This document shows, piece after piece, positions 8,587-18,778 of a stretch of DNA of 64,000 bases. Made by a program: the position numbers and the translations under genes. The notes under the pieces were generated by a model. The model saw nothing but the letters and a program-made list of their open reading frames with translations. It did not search any database and was not told where the DNA came from. Source of the stretch: Algoriphagus iocasae (GTDB taxonomy: Bacteria; Bacteroidota; Bacteroidia; Cytophagales; Cyclobacteriaceae); the NCBI RefSeq assembly GCF_014206875.1, contig NZ_JACIJO010000001.1, forward strand, positions 1,054,001 to 1,118,000. Direction: 5' to 3'. Each line of letters begins with the position of its first letter. Position 1 is the first letter of the stretch.

Positions 8587-8970
8587 TCAATATTTGGATA
8601 ATTGTATGTTGATTTTGTCCAATGTCAATGGTTTTTCTAAAAAGCCAGAAACAATGGAATATTCATCCGCTTTTTGTCTATCCTGAAAATCGATAGAGCT
8701 TGAAAGGATAATTATAGTGTCATCTCTATCAGGAAAATTCTCCTGATATTTTTTTAAAAACTCCCATCCGTTCATTACGGGCATATTGATATCCAAAAAA
8801 ATTAAAATTCTGGAATCTAAATTATAATCACAGATTCTATTGATGGCATATTGGCCTTCTAAAAATTCTTCGATAGTTTCAGAAACTTCAACTTTGCTCA
8901 ATAATCTATTGTTGATTAGGTTATTGATTGGGTCATCATCCACGAGAAAAATGGCGTCGAAGTGAATCAT
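8587..8970 (-). CDS. Orphan single-domain response regulator (CheY-like)
   Basis: 127 residues consisting only of a receiver domain. The acidic pocket is Asp11-Asp12 (FLVDDDP), the phosphoacceptor is Asp60 in IFLDINMPVMNGWEF, the switch Ser is in IIILSSS, and Lys113 is in GFLEKPL. No DNA-binding or output domain follows, so it should act by protein-protein contact, for example in a phosphorelay or as a partner of a hybrid kinase. No histidine kinase lies beside it; the nearest is about 44 kb away in this window. It is convergent with the serine hydrolase gene, one base apart. Confidence 0.9.
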   Translation of the reverse strand: MIHFDAIFLVDDDPINNLINNRLLSKVEVSETIEEFLEGQYAINRICDYNLDSRILIFLDINMPVMNGWEFLKKYQENFPDRDDTIIILSSSIDFQDRQKADEYSIVSGFLEKPLTLDKINIQLSKY

Positions 8971-9098
8971 TTATTGGTTTGTAATAATCATTTATGGGCT
9001 AATATTAGCAAAATACAATTATTCCATATCCTAGAAAAAGTATTTTATTTCTTTTTTATTTTTAGGTAGTGTTTTGTCTAATATTCAGGCAAATAAAA

Positions 9099-9119
9099 AG
9101 GAGACCAGTTAGGTCTCCT
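9099..9119 (-). terminator. Rho-independent terminator of groEL
   Basis: On the minus strand, downstream of the groEL stop, GGAGACC (9112-9118 complement) pairs with GGTCTCC across the loop TAACT and is followed by a T-rich run (TTTTTA). The inverted arms are 9100-9106 and 9112-9118 on the plus strand, with one extra A-T pair at 9099/9119. It lies 27 bases past the groEL stop. Confidence 0.85.
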
Positions 9120-9145
9120 CTTTAATTTTGGTGATTTGGAATGAA

Positions 9146-10792
<1,647 letters not shown>

Positions 10793-10811
10793 TTAACGTT
10801 TTGGTGATTAC

Positions 10812-11090
10812 TTAAAGGATAGCGAAAATATCAGATTCTCTCATGATGAGGTAATCCTTGCCATCTACATTCAGTTCAGTACCGGAGTATTTCCCGTACA
10901 ATACAGTGTCTCCAACTGAAACAGTCAAGGGCTCATCTTTTTTACCATTACCCACTGCTACTACTGTGCCTTTCTGAGGCTTTTCTTTTGCAGTGTCCGG
11001 GATATAAAGACCGGAAGCGGTTTTCTCTTCAGCTGCAGCTGGCTGTACCAAAACCCGATCTGCAAGAGGTTTGATGTTCACGTTTGACAT
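10812..11090 (-). CDS. groES: Co-chaperonin GroES (Cpn10)
   Basis: 92 residues, normal length. Visible landmarks are [12 protein letters not shown] at the N-terminus, the mobile loop [21 protein letters not shown] that contacts Gro[26 protein letters not shown] and the conserved ending ESDIFAIL. It is the first gene of the groES-groEL operon. The upstream region (11091-11307), shared with a divergent gene, contains inverted repeats with TGTCAG cores that may control heat-shock expression. No intact CIRCE element is present. Confidence 0.99.
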   Translation of the reverse strand: MSNVNIKPLADRVLVQPAAAEEKTASGLYIPDTAKEKPQKGTVVAVGNGKKDEPLTVSVGDTVLYGKYSGTELNVDGKDYLIMRESDIFAIL

Positions 11091-11173
11091 ATTATGAATT
11101 TGTTTAAAATGTTAGATTAAAATGCATATGGCTATTAGCACTTCCTGTGCCAGTAGACTATATTTTTGAAAGG

Positions 11174-11198
11174 CTGACAAATCGGCTGTAATTGTCAG
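11174..11198. repeat. Inverted repeat CTGACAA-N11-TTGTCAG upstream of groES
   Basis: CTGACAA at 11174-11180 is the exact reverse complement of TTGTCAG at 11192-11198. It lies 84-108 bases upstream of the groES start. The same CTGACA/TGTCAG core recurs in the larger palindrome at 11253-11279, so both may be sites for one regulator. This is an inference from sequence symmetry only. Confidence 0.45.
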
Positions 11199-11252
11199 GT
11201 AGGAAGGCTTCAATACACGACAAATTGAAGAAAAAGAACTGTCAATTTTTCC

Positions 11253-11279
11253 AAAACTGACAGTATTTATGTCAGTTTT
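11253..11279. promoter_or_regulatory. Candidate operator: 10-bp inverted repeat AAAACTGACA-N7-TGTCAGTTTT
   Basis: AAAACTGACA (11253-11262) and TGTCAGTTTT (11270-11279) are perfect reverse complements around GTATTTA. The element lies between groES and the divergent unknown gene, ending 28 bases before the chosen start codon at 11308. A further CTGTCA at 11239-11244 pairs with TGACAG at 11258-11263 in the opposite arrangement. Repetition of one core in a chaperonin control region suggests a repressor or activator site, but no regulator is identified. Confidence 0.5.
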
Positions 11280-11307
11280 TTGTATTTTTTGGTATACCTA
11301 TTTCCCT

Positions 11308-12027
11308 ATGAAGACATTACCAAAAAATTGGATCGCTGAAGGCCTTATTGATTTTGAATACAAAAAGTATCAGCTTTTGGCCTATCTCCAAGAAACTAAT
11401 CAACAATTTGATGCTTCAAAACTTTACCCTGTCTTGGGCGAACTCATAGAGCATCATCGGCTTTTGGATGATTTGAAAAAAGGAAAGTCACAAATGAATA
11501 GCCTTTTCCCAAAAGCTTTGTCAGGAATTGATTTGCAAAATGGCAAACTTCATTATCAACCCACAGAAAAAGAAGGGGAGTTGATGCAGGAGATTGCCAA
11601 TATTACCGAATTTGCAATTCCTAGATTTGAGCATCAGATTAATAAAGGGAAGGACATTTACCAGCTAGTAGAAAGCCAAGTGGAATTTGAGCCAGTAGGC
11701 ATCATGCCGATTTATTCCAAAGAAGGCTTCATGCTACTGACTAGAGAGTCCAAGCCTGAAATCCATGCATTCAGGTACCAGTCTAGTTTTCTTCAGCTTG
11801 CCGGAGAAAAATTCAGAAGTATCCGAATGTGGCTGGTAGGAGTGTTTCAGAAATCCCTGGTCAATACACTTGAGAAAATTAAACTACAATTGATCAAGGA
11901 TATCAAGGAACTCCCAAATCCTGCAACATGGAGATTACACAGTTCAAAGGATTTTCCAATGGAGGAAACTTTGCTGCCGATTAGCAAGAGATTATTGCTG
12001 CAGCACGTTTCTAATCCAAATAGCTAA
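11308..12027 (+). CDS. Conserved hypothetical protein divergent from groES
   Basis: 239 residues from the ATG at 11308. An in-frame ATG at 11269 would add 13 residues, but that stretch lies inside a strong palindrome and reads as low-quality hydrophobic sequence, so the later start is preferred. No signal peptide, transmembrane segment or known catalytic motif is visible. The protein starts LPKNWIAEGLIDFEYKKYQLLAYLQ and is rich in charged helices, with a beta-containing middle part (VEFEPVGIMPIYSKEGFMLL). I recognise it only as a Bacteroidota-type conserved protein. Divergence from groES and the shared operator-like repeats suggest a possible tie to the heat-shock response; function unknown. 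Confidence 0.75.
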   Translation: MKTLPKNWIAEGLIDFEYKKYQLLAYLQETNQQFDASKLYPVLGELIEHHRLLDDLKKGKSQMNSLFPKALSGIDLQNGKLHYQPTEKEGELMQEIANITEFAIPRFEHQINKGKDIYQLVESQVEFEPVGIMPIYSKEGFMLLTRESKPEIHAFRYQSSFLQLAGEKFRSIRMWLVGVFQKSLVNTLEKIKLQLIKDIKELPNPATWRLHSSKDFPMEETLLPISKRLLLQHVSNPNS

Positions 12028-12029
12028 GC

Positions 12030-12980
12030 TTATTTTTCCTGGACTTCCAAAGCAAGAACCTCTTTTTCGATTTTAGAAGAGTGGATTGCTGTTGCCTTTT
12101 CTTTTTCGATTTTCTCTCTGTTGGCGATCACCTCAGCTCCAGGTTTGTCAAATAAGATTCTCCAGCCTTCTTTGAAATTCTTCGCTTTTCTGAGGTCTTT
12201 GAAAATGTCTACCCATTCATGAAAAACCAGATAAACTGGATTGTATGAAGTTACTGGTTTTGTAATCCCATAAGTAGGTCTTTCGCCTTCAGGCATAAAA
12301 GTGCCAAACATTCTGTCCCAAATGATGAAAGTCGAGCCATAGTTTTTATCCAGATAATGTGCATCACTTGCATGGTGAACCCGGTGATGAGAAGGAGTCG
12401 TAAAGAAGAATTCTATTGGCTTTGGCAATTTGGTGATGTACTCTGTATGGATCCAAAACTGATATAAAACTGCGATTTGGTGACAGATAAAGAAAACAAA
12501 AGGATTAAATCCCATAAACATCACAGGAAAAAAGAAAATGACTTTGATGTGCTGGGTCCAGCCTAGTCTAAAGGAAACTGAAAGGTTGTATTTCGATGAA
12601 TTATGATGTGTAATGTGAGTTGCCCACCAAAAACGCTGCTCATGAGCAATTCTATGAGCCCAATATCTGGCAAAATCTATGGCAAAAAAGCATAAGATAA
12701 ATGACCACCAAGTAACAGGAATAGTAAAAGGGGAGATGTTATAAAAGAAGAGAGCCGATCCAAATGTTGCTATTTTGATCAGAGCGCTGATACCTACATT
12801 AACCAAACCGATGGTAGAAGCAGCGAAAAAATCTTTAGTGTTATAAGCATCTTTCTTTTGATAGGCACTGATTCCCCACTCGATGAATACGAGTAGAAAC
12901 ATGATCGGGGCAGCCCATAAAATTAGATTTGGCCAATTTTCAATATGTAAGTCCTCAAGACGAATAGGTTTGGTATTCAT
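12030..12980 (-). CDS. Sterol desaturase / fatty acid hydroxylase family membrane enzyme
   Basis: 316 residues with about four hydrophobic segments. The di-iron histidine clusters of the superfamily are present: H109-x3-H113 (HRIAH), H122-x2-H125-H126 (HITHH) and the later H199/H202-H203 (HHRVHH). GSTFIIWDRMFGTFMPE, typical of the family's C-terminal half, follows. Such enzymes hydroxylate or desaturate lipids, including sterols, carotenoids and fatty acids, at the inner membrane using oxygen and electrons from a partner. The lipid substrate cannot be told from sequence. It is convergent with the preceding unknown gene, with only two bases between the stops. Confidence 0.9.
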   Translation of the reverse strand: MNTKPIRLEDLHIENWPNLILWAAPIMFLLVFIEWGISAYQKKDAYNTKDFFAASTIGLVNVGISALIKIATFGSALFFYNISPFTIPVTWWSFILCFFAIDFARYWAHRIAHEQRFWWATHITHHNSSKYNLSVSFRLGWTQHIKVIFFFPVMFMGFNPFVFFICHQIAVLYQFWIHTEYITKLPKPIEFFFTTPSHHRVHHASDAHYLDKNYGSTFIIWDRMFGTFMPEGERPTYGITKPVTSYNPVYLVFHEWVDIFKDLRKAKNFKEGWRILFDKPGAEVIANREKIEKEKATAIHSSKIEKEVLALEVQEK

Positions 12981-13090
12981 ATAGTAGGTGAAAGGTGATT
13001 AAAGAAAGATTCTGGTAGCTCAAAAACGAATCAAAATGACCAGAATTTGGTGACTAGATAGAAAAATACATGATCCATTTTACTAAAACA

Positions 13091-13119
13091 AAAAAGTCTG
13101 CCTTTTTGAGGCAGACTTT
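13091..13119 (-). terminator. Rho-independent terminator after secG
   Basis: Arms AAAGTCTGCC (13093-13102) and GGCAGACTTT (13110-13119) are perfect complements around a 7-base loop. Read on the minus strand, the stem is followed by a run of T (TTTTTTG). It lies 24 bases after the secG stop and closes the miaB-to-secG transcription unit. Confidence 0.9.
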
Positions 13120-13142
13120 CACAAATGTTATGAGTTCCTTAC

Positions 13143-13505
13143 TTATTCTCCACCAGTAGTGTCTTCGCTGGTCGCAGGAGTAGATTCTGTAGGAAGAAGG
13201 CTTTCATCGTTTCCAAAAGCTGGAGTTACAACTTGTTGTTTGGCACTTTCAATATTTGGAGAAGAGAATTGATTTGGCTGGCTTCCTGTGTAGAAAGCTG
13301 AAGAAGCCAAGGATAAAACCAAGATAGATACAGCAAGTACCCAAGTAGCTTTTTCCAATACATTTCCAGTACGAGTTACACCCATGATTTGAGATGCACT
13401 GCCTCCGAAAGCTGCTCCAACGCCACCTTTTGAGTTTTGACCTAAGATCACTAGGATTAATAGAACTGCTAGGATCAGGATAATGGTGATTAATAACGTA
13501 AACAT
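13143..13505 (-). CDS. secG: Preprotein translocase subunit SecG
   Basis: 120 residues. Two hydrophobic segments (about 3-24 and 53-72) flank the SecG signature GQNSKGGVGAAFGGSASQIMGVTRTGNVLEKATW. An acidic, Ser/Thr-rich C-terminal tail typical of Bacteroidota SecG follows. It assists SecYE in protein export at the inner membrane. It is the last gene of a minus-strand run that includes miaB, the sigma-54 activator, the lptE-like gene and the TPR-like gene. It starts 10 bases after the preceding stop and is followed by a strong terminator. Confidence 0.95.
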   Translation of the reverse strand: MFTLLITIILILAVLLILVILGQNSKGGVGAAFGGSASQIMGVTRTGNVLEKATWVLAVSILVLSLASSAFYTGSQPNQFSSPNIESAKQQVVTPAFGNDESLLPTESTPATSEDTTGGE

Positions 13506-13515
13506 ATATTGGGGA

Positions 13516-14259
13516 TTATTCTTTCAGTTTTTCAATTAAGTCCGCAAAGTAAGACCTTTTATCCGGAAATTTCAACATCAATTTCTCATAAATTTTCTTT
13601 GCCTTAGGCTTTTTGCCTTGAGAGACCAAAAGTTTGGCAAAAGACTCGGATAGTAAATTGTCATTGATTTCAGTACTACTCGCTGCCAGATTTTCATTGT
13701 TCTGGTTAGCTTCGATCTCTTTAATAGTAGCAAGCTTGATTTCTTTTTTGCTAAAAGCTTTAATCAAATCTATTTGCTCGCGCTTCTTAGAGTCTACGAT
13801 CGTTTTCTTTTCCCTTTTCTTGATATTCTCTATCAAGTCATCATTAGGCAGTTTTCGTCTCTTTCTTACAGGTTTGGGCTTTTCCTCTTCTACCTTATTG
13901 CCTTTTAGATCTTCACCTAGTTTGATAAGGGATTTGGTTCTTTGGTTCGGATCTTTTTTACCAGGTATTTCTTCTGGTAAAAACTCTTCTTTTAAGGCGG
14001 TGGATTTTGGCTTTTCAGTTTCTGAAACTTTCTTTTCTACCAAATATTTCAGCCAAACCCTGTTTGGGCTGGTGACTGCCGCATATCCCAAAGAATCTGG
14101 AGTGGTGTTCGGGTCTTTATTGAATTCATATCTCGCAGCAATTACATGAGGGATCTGGAAATACGGGAAGTTCTCCTGAATCTTTTTCAGTGATAATAAA
14201 TCACTTCTTTCAGGTGACTCTGACTTACTGATCAACTCTATAAATTGTGCTGCGTTCAC
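13516..14259 (-). CDS. Conserved Bacteroidota protein with C-terminal TPR-like repeat
   Basis: 247 residues. The N-terminus (MNAAQFIELISKSESPERSDLLSLKKIQE) is soluble with no signal peptide. The middle is long, highly charged and Lys/Glu-rich, and is probably disordered or coiled coil. The C-terminus SESFAKLLVSQGKKPKAKKIYEKLMLKFP is a single tetratricopeptide-like helix pair. No catalytic motif is visible. It lies between the lptE-like gene (32 bases upstream) and secG (10 bases downstream), so it is probably co-expressed with envelope biogenesis genes. Function unknown. Confidence 0.8.
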   Translation of the reverse strand: MNAAQFIELISKSESPERSDLLSLKKIQENFPYFQIPHVIAARYEFNKDPNTTPDSLGYAAVTSPNRVWLKYLVEKKVSETEKPKSTALKEEFLPEEIPGKKDPNQRTKSLIKLGEDLKGNKVEEEKPKPVRKRRKLPNDDLIENIKKREKKTIVDSKKREQIDLIKAFSKKEIKLATIKEIEANQNNENLAASSTEINDNLLSESFAKLLVSQGKKPKAKKIYEKLMLKFPDKRSYFADLIEKLKE

Positions 14260-14291
14260 TGGATTTAATTTTGGGTTTTAATATAAGGAAT

Positions 14292-14831
14292 TTACCAGTT
14301 TGCTACCGTTGCGGTAAAGATATCTTGAATGATATTTTGAAATATTTCTTCCACTAACTGACTTTCCACATCCAAAAGGGTAGTAGTTCGGGGATCATAA
14401 TCCTGGAAAAAAGAGAAAGTCCTTCTCAGGTTTTCCTCCTCATTCGTCAAATTGATGTACTCAACTTCCACTGCAATAGTCAGTCTCATCTGACCCGCAC
14501 GATCCGGTAAATTCGGATTATTACTGGAAACAGCAGATTGTGGTGTGAGAGAATATCGATTGATCGCTCCCGCAAATTGCAAGTCTCCATTTGTCCTTAC
14601 TAATTCCAACTGGGTATTTCTTTGGTAATATTCCTTCAAAGATTCAGTAAAAAGCTGCTCCATGTTAGCAGGTCCACCACCAGAATCATTGAAGAAGTTT
14701 TCTACTGTAAAGGTTTTTACCAAATCGTAATTAATGTTGGTTCCGGTGAAACTGTACTTGACAGAGCAACCTTGAAACAACAGGAATATGCCGAAAGCCA
14801 GAAGAATTCTAAGTTTACTGATCAATTTCAT
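14292..14831 (-). CDS. lptE: LptE-like outer-membrane lipoprotein (Bacteroidota type)
   Basis: 179 residues from the ATG at 14831. An upstream in-frame ATG at 14888 would add 19 polar residues and hide the signal, so it is rejected. The signal peptide ends in the lipobox LFQGC with Cys22. The mature part starts VKYSFTGTNINYDLVKTFTVENFFN and matches the LptE-type fold of Bacteroidota proteins expected to partner LptD in placing lipopolysaccharide in the outer leaflet. The start overlaps the last 17 bases of the sigma-54 activator gene, implying translational coupling. The assignment rests on family resemblance and gene context. Confidence 0.75.
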   Translation of the reverse strand: MKLISKLRILLAFGIFLLFQGCSVKYSFTGTNINYDLVKTFTVENFFNDSGGGPANMEQLFTESLKEYYQRNTQLELVRTNGDLQFAGAINRYSLTPQSAVSSNNPNLPDRAGQMRLTIAVEVEYINLTNEEENLRRTFSFFQDYDPRTTTLLDVESQLVEEIFQNIIQDIFTATVANW

Positions 14832-16107
14832 ATTGTTTGATCTTCCTGTATAAGGTACGTTCGGAGATTCCCAGATCACTCGCCGCATATTTTCTTTTAT
14901 TGTTATGCTTGCGCAAAGCTTTTAGGATCATCTCCTTTTCTTTTCTTTCCAAAGAAAGCGAATTATCATCTTCCTCATGGTAAATATCCTCAATTGCCTC
15001 GTCTTCGTAATCTTCCTCTTGATCATGAGGATTCTTTTGAGGAGCAATCACCAAAGGAACAGAATAATTGGAGGAGCTTTCCGCTGATTCATTCGTTGGT
15101 ATGCTACTCTCCATGTCCTCAAATAAGCCTTGATGCTTTTGGATTATACTCTGGTTTAACCCTCCAGATTGATATGATTCCAGAACTAGTTTTTTGAGTT
15201 CATTCATGTCCTTTTTCATGTCAAAAAGGACTTTGTAAAGTAAATCTCTTTCAGAGAAATCTGAAGATTCCGATTTGCTTCCCTGATGACCTAACGCCAT
15301 TGGCAGACGGGAATTGTCTGTAGGAAGATATTTAGATAAAGTCTGGGCATCTACATCCCTTGACTCTTCCAAAAGCGAAATTTGCTCAGCAAGGTTTTTC
15401 AGCTGTCTGATATTTCCTGGGAATGGGTACCTCTTTAATAATGATTGGGCATCTGCATCCAAGGAAATAGGTTTAACATGATATTTTTCAGAAAAATCTG
15501 AAGTGAATTTCCTGAATAATAAAACCATGTCATCTCCCCGCTCTCTCAATGGCGGAACGTAAATAGGAACTGTATTCAATCTGTAATAAAGGTCTTCTCT
15601 AAACTTCCCTTTTTCTACTGCCTTCAACAATTTCACATTGGTAGCAGTGATCACACGAACGTTGGTTTTTTGGACTTTGGAGGAACCTACTTTGATAAAT
15701 TCACCATTTTCCAACACTCTAAGTAGTCGGGCCTGCGTTCCAAGAGGCATTTCTCCGATTTCATCTAAGAAAATAGAACCTCCGTCAGTTACTTCGAAAT
15801 AGCCTTTTCTTGCCTCATGAGCACCAGTAAATGATCCTTTTTCATGCCCGAAAAGCTCAGAATCTATCGTTCCTTCTGGAATCGCGCCACAGTTGATCGC
15901 AATAAATTTCCCGTGTTTTCTAAGACTTAAAGAATGAATGATTTTCGAGAAACTTTCCTTACCACTACCGCTTTCGCCAGTAATCAAAACAGTCATATCC
16001 GTCGGAGATGCCTGAATCGCCACTTGGATCGCATGGTTCAGCAAAGGGCTGTTTCCAATGATTCCAAATCGTTGTTTGACGCTTTGTATTTCCGAATCTG
16101 TAATCAT
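14815..16107 (-). CDS. Sigma-54-dependent transcriptional activator without receiver domain
   Basis: 430 residues. The AAA+ domain starts almost at the N-terminus. Walker A is GESGSGKE (44-51), the sigma-54-contacting loop is GSFTGA (91-96) in place of the usual GAFTGA, and Walker B is GGSIFLDEIGEMP. The arginine-finger region FREDLYYRLNTVP is intact. An acidic linker (about 340-395) leads to a Fis-type helix-turn-helix (KYAASDLGISERTLYRKIKQYE). No receiver, GAF or PAS sensor domain precedes the AAA+ domain, so activity may be set by another protein or by abundance. It overlaps miaB by one base (TAATG) and lptE by 17, so it is embedded in an envelope-biogenesis operon. Confidence 0.93.
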   Translation of the reverse strand: MITDSEIQSVKQRFGIIGNSPLLNHAIQVAIQASPTDMTVLITGESGSGKESFSKIIHSLSLRKHGKFIAINCGAIPEGTIDSELFGHEKGSFTGAHEARKGYFEVTDGGSIFLDEIGEMPLGTQARLLRVLENGEFIKVGSSKVQKTNVRVITATNVKLLKAVEKGKFREDLYYRLNTVPIYVPPLRERGDDMVLLFRKFTSDFSEKYHVKPISLDADAQSLLKRYPFPGNIRQLKNLAEQISLLEESRDVDAQTLSKYLPTDNSRLPMALGHQGSKSESSDFSERDLLYKVLFDMKKDMNELKKLVLESYQSGGLNQSIIQKHQGLFEDMESSIPTNESAESSSNYSVPLVIAPQKNPHDQEEDYEDEAIEDIYHEEDDNSLSLERKEKEMILKALRKHNNKRKYAASDLGISERTLYRKIKQYEIDQ

Positions 16108-17582
16108 TAAAATGCTGGATTAACGGTGATGATCTCTCCGAAAAGAGTGGCAGGAGTACAATCGGTGATTTTCACCAATACATAATCTCCGATTTTATAA
16201 TCTCCGGCAGGAATGATGACCACCTTATTGGCAGAATTTCTTCCCTTATATTCTGAATCTGATTTTTTAGAAATCCCATCAACCAAAATCAACTGTTCTT
16301 TTCCTAAGTCCAGTTTGTTTCTTTCGTGAGAAAGCTCGCTTTGCTTGGTAATTACTTCAGCCAATCTTCGTTTTTTGACTTCTAGAGGAATGTCATCTTC
16401 GTATTTTTTCGCAGCTAAAGTCCCTGGTCTTTCAGAATAGAAAAACATATAGCTGAAATCGTATTTTACGATGTCCATCAAGGTTAAAGTATCCTGATGC
16501 TCTTCCTCAGTTTCGGTACAAAAACCTGTGATCATATCTGAGGAAATACCGCATTCATCACCTAAAATATCCCTGATCGCCTGAACTCTATTCAGATACC
16601 ATTCTCTGTCATAAGTTCTGTTCATCAGCTCCAAAACGCGGCTGTTTCCACTTTGCACTGGCAAATGGATGTATTTACAGATGTTGTCGTACTTCTTCAT
16701 TGTATAAAGTACCTCGTCTGTAATATCCTTTGGATGGGATGTGGAGAATCTCACTCGAAGAGTAGGGGATACTTGTGCGACCATTTCCAATAAATTGGCA
16801 AAATTGATCACCTCGGTAACTTCTTCTTCCTTTTTGTTCAATCTCGCTTTGTTGTTTTCCTCAGGCGACCATTTGTAGCTGTCTACATTTTGGCCTAGCA
16901 AAGTCACTTCCTTATAACCTTTGGAAAATAAATCCTGTGCTTCTGCCACAATAGAATGAGGATCACGGCTTCTTTCTCTACCTCTGGTGAATGGCACCAC
17001 ACAGAAAGAACACATGTTGTCGCATCCACGCATAATCGAGATAAATGCAGAAACTCCATTAGAGTTTAATCTTACCGGAGCTATGTCCGCATAAGTTTCT
17101 TCTCTGGAAAGGAAAGTGTTGACACCTTTATTTCCATCCTCGGCTGCAGAAACTAAGTTGGGAAGGTCTCTATACGCATCTGGTCCTACGACCACATCAA
17201 CAATCTTTTCTTCCTCCAACAACTTCTCTTTCAGACGCTCAGCCATACATCCTAAAACTCCAATGGTCATTTCAGGTTTGTTCCTTTTGGCTCTGTTAAA
17301 ATCCGTCAATCTCTTCCTGACCGTCAATTCTGCTTTTTCACGAATGGAGCAGGTATTCAAAAAGATGACATCGGCCTGATTGAAATCAGAGGTAGTATCA
17401 AAACCATTTTCCTTCATGATGGAAGCCACAATCTCCGAATCGGAGAAATTCATCTGGCAACCATAGCTCTCAATGTAAAGTTTGCGGGATTTACCGGTGT
17501 TATCATCTGCAGTGGTTTTGAAGTCGCATGCTTGAGCTTCTTCTCCTGAGATGATATCTATGTCTTTAATCAAATTATCCAT
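16107..17582 (-). CDS. miaB: tRNA-2-methylthio-N6-isopentenyladenosine synthase MiaB
   Basis: 491 residues. The N-terminal MTTase domain carries three Fe-S cysteines: Cys42 (SYGCQMN), Cys78 (NTCSIR) and Cys112 (GCMAER). The radical-SAM cluster is Cys187-x3-Cys191-x2-Cys194 in [21 protein letters not shown]-terminal TRAM domain follows ([16 protein letters not shown], then the C-terminal LVKITD). It methylthiolates A37 of tRNAs reading UNN codons. The N-terminal extension of about 35 residues is longer than in E. coli. It is the first gene of the run miaB, sigma-54 activator, lptE, TPR-like, secG; its stop overlaps the next start as TAATG. Confidence 0.97.
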   Translation of the reverse strand: MDNLIKDIDIISGEEAQACDFKTTADDNTGKSRKLYIESYGCQMNFSDSEIVASIMKENGFDTTSDFNQADVIFLNTCSIREKAELTVRKRLTDFNRAKRNKPEMTIGVLGCMAERLKEKLLEEEKIVDVVVGPDAYRDLPNLVSAAEDGNKGVNTFLSREETYADIAPVRLNSNGVSAFISIMRGCDNMCSFCVVPFTRGRERSRDPHSIVAEAQDLFSKGYKEVTLLGQNVDSYKWSPEENNKARLNKKEEEVTEVINFANLLEMVAQVSPTLRVRFSTSHPKDITDEVLYTMKKYDNICKYIHLPVQSGNSRVLELMNRTYDREWYLNRVQAIRDILGDECGISSDMITGFCTETEEEHQDTLTLMDIVKYDFSYMFFYSERPGTLAAKKYEDDIPLEVKKRRLAEVITKQSELSHERNKLDLGKEQLILVDGISKKSDSEYKGRNSANKVVIIPAGDYKIGDYVLVKITDCTPATLFGEIITVNPAF

Positions 17583-17668
17583 GTACTGAAATACTTTCGG
17601 GATGCGAAATTAATAAAATGCGGACAAAATGGCAGTCTGTAGGGGTATTTCTTTTTTTGAGAAAAAGA

Positions 17669-18778
17669 TTAGCTCTCACGAGGCTGAGAAGGAAATTGAA
17701 TTAGCAACTGCTCCCCAAAATGCTGATGTTCTTCAATGATATTCAGGTTGGAAATTCCCAAGCCTAATAAACGTACAGCTTTGGGAAGTTCTTCTTGAGT
17801 TAATAATTCCACTGCGATCTCCCAGATCATTTCTTCTTCCGGATATTGGTCAACGGTTTTACTTCTTGTTTGTTGACTGAAGTCTTCATATTTAATTTTC
17901 AAAGTGACTGTTCTTCCTTTGATTCCGGATTTCCGAATACGTTTGATGAGCTCTTCATAAATCGATTTTAGAGAATTTGTCAAATCCTCTATGGAAGAAA
18001 GGTCTTTTTCAAATGTGTTTTCTGCACTGAGAGATTTCCTTACCCGATGGGGTTGAACTTCAGAAAGATGAATTCCTCTGACAATATTGTAATAGTGGAT
18101 TCCTGATTTCCCGAATTTTTTGGTGAGAAACTGAAGCGAAAATTGTTTTAAATCGGCCCCATTATGAATACCGATTTTTTGCATTTTTTCAGCGGTTACT
18201 TTACCGATCCCAAAGAATTTTCCTATTGGCAATTTCTCTAAAAACTCCTCTGCATCTTCGGGTAATATGTAAGCTTGACCATTTGGTTTATTTAAATCAG
18301 AGGCAATTTTCGCAAGAAACTTATTGTAGGAAACTCCCGCCGAGGCGTTCAACCCGGTTTTTTCTTTGATTTTTGACCGAATCTGTTTCGCTATCAAAAT
18401 CGCAGAATTCAAACCCATTTTGTTTTCTGTCACATCTAAAAATGCCTCATCCAAGGAAAGTGGTTCCACAAGGTCTGTGTATTCATAGAAGACTTCACGA
18501 ATCTGCAAAGAGAGCTCTTTATATCGATCAAACCTAGGCTTTGCAAAAATCAAATGAGGGCATTTTCTGGCTGCAATAGCAGAGGCCATCGCAGAAAAGA
18601 TCCCATATTTCCGGGCTTCGTAGCTTGCAGCAGCCACCACACCACGAGATTCATTTCCTCCGACTACCAAGGGTTTTCCCCTCCATTCGGGATGATCCAT
18701 TTGCTCCACAGAAGCATAAAATGCATCCATGTCAACGTGAATTATCTTTCGGACTGGATTAGGAATCGCTTCTTCCAT
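17669..18778 (-). CDS. dinB: DNA polymerase IV (Y-family translesion polymerase)
   Basis: 369 residues. The palm carries IHVDMDAFYASVEQ (first catalytic Asp) and SLDEAFLDVT (the second acidic pair). The thumb helix-hairpin-helix (IGKFFGIGKVTAEKMQKIG) and little-finger domain (SAENTFEKDL to VTLKIKYEDF) follow. It performs error-prone bypass synthesis in the cytoplasm. No beta-clamp-binding motif could be named with certainty at the C-terminus. The start overlaps the last 20 bases of pabB, so it is translationally coupled to it. No SOS-box-like palindrome was recognised nearby. Confidence 0.96.
   Translation of the reverse strand: MEEAIPNPVRKIIHVDMDAFYASVEQMDHPEWRGKPLVVGGNESRGVVAAASYEARKYGIFSAMASAIAARKCPHLIFAKPRFDRYKELSLQIREVFYEYTDLVEPLSLDEAFLDVTENKMGLNSAILIAKQIRSKIKEKTGLNASAGVSYNKFLAKIASDLNKPNGQAYILPEDAEEFLEKLPIGKFFGIGKVTAEKMQKIGIHNGADLKQFSLQFLTKKFGKSGIHYYNIVRGIHLSEVQPHRVRKSLSAENTFEKDLSSIEDLTNSLKSIYEELIKRIRKSGIKGRTVTLKIKYEDFSQQTRSKTVDQYPEEEMIWEIAVELLTQEELPKAVRLLGLGISNLNIIEEHQHFGEQLLIQFPSQPRES

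Noticed and set aside
11135-11143. TTAGCACTT near groES, like half of a CIRCE element
   Set aside because: The second half GAGTGCTAA is absent at the right spacing, so no complete CIRCE site is present.
14832-14888. Longer start for the lptE-like gene
   Set aside because: It puts 19 polar residues before the signal peptide and extends deeper into the upstream gene.
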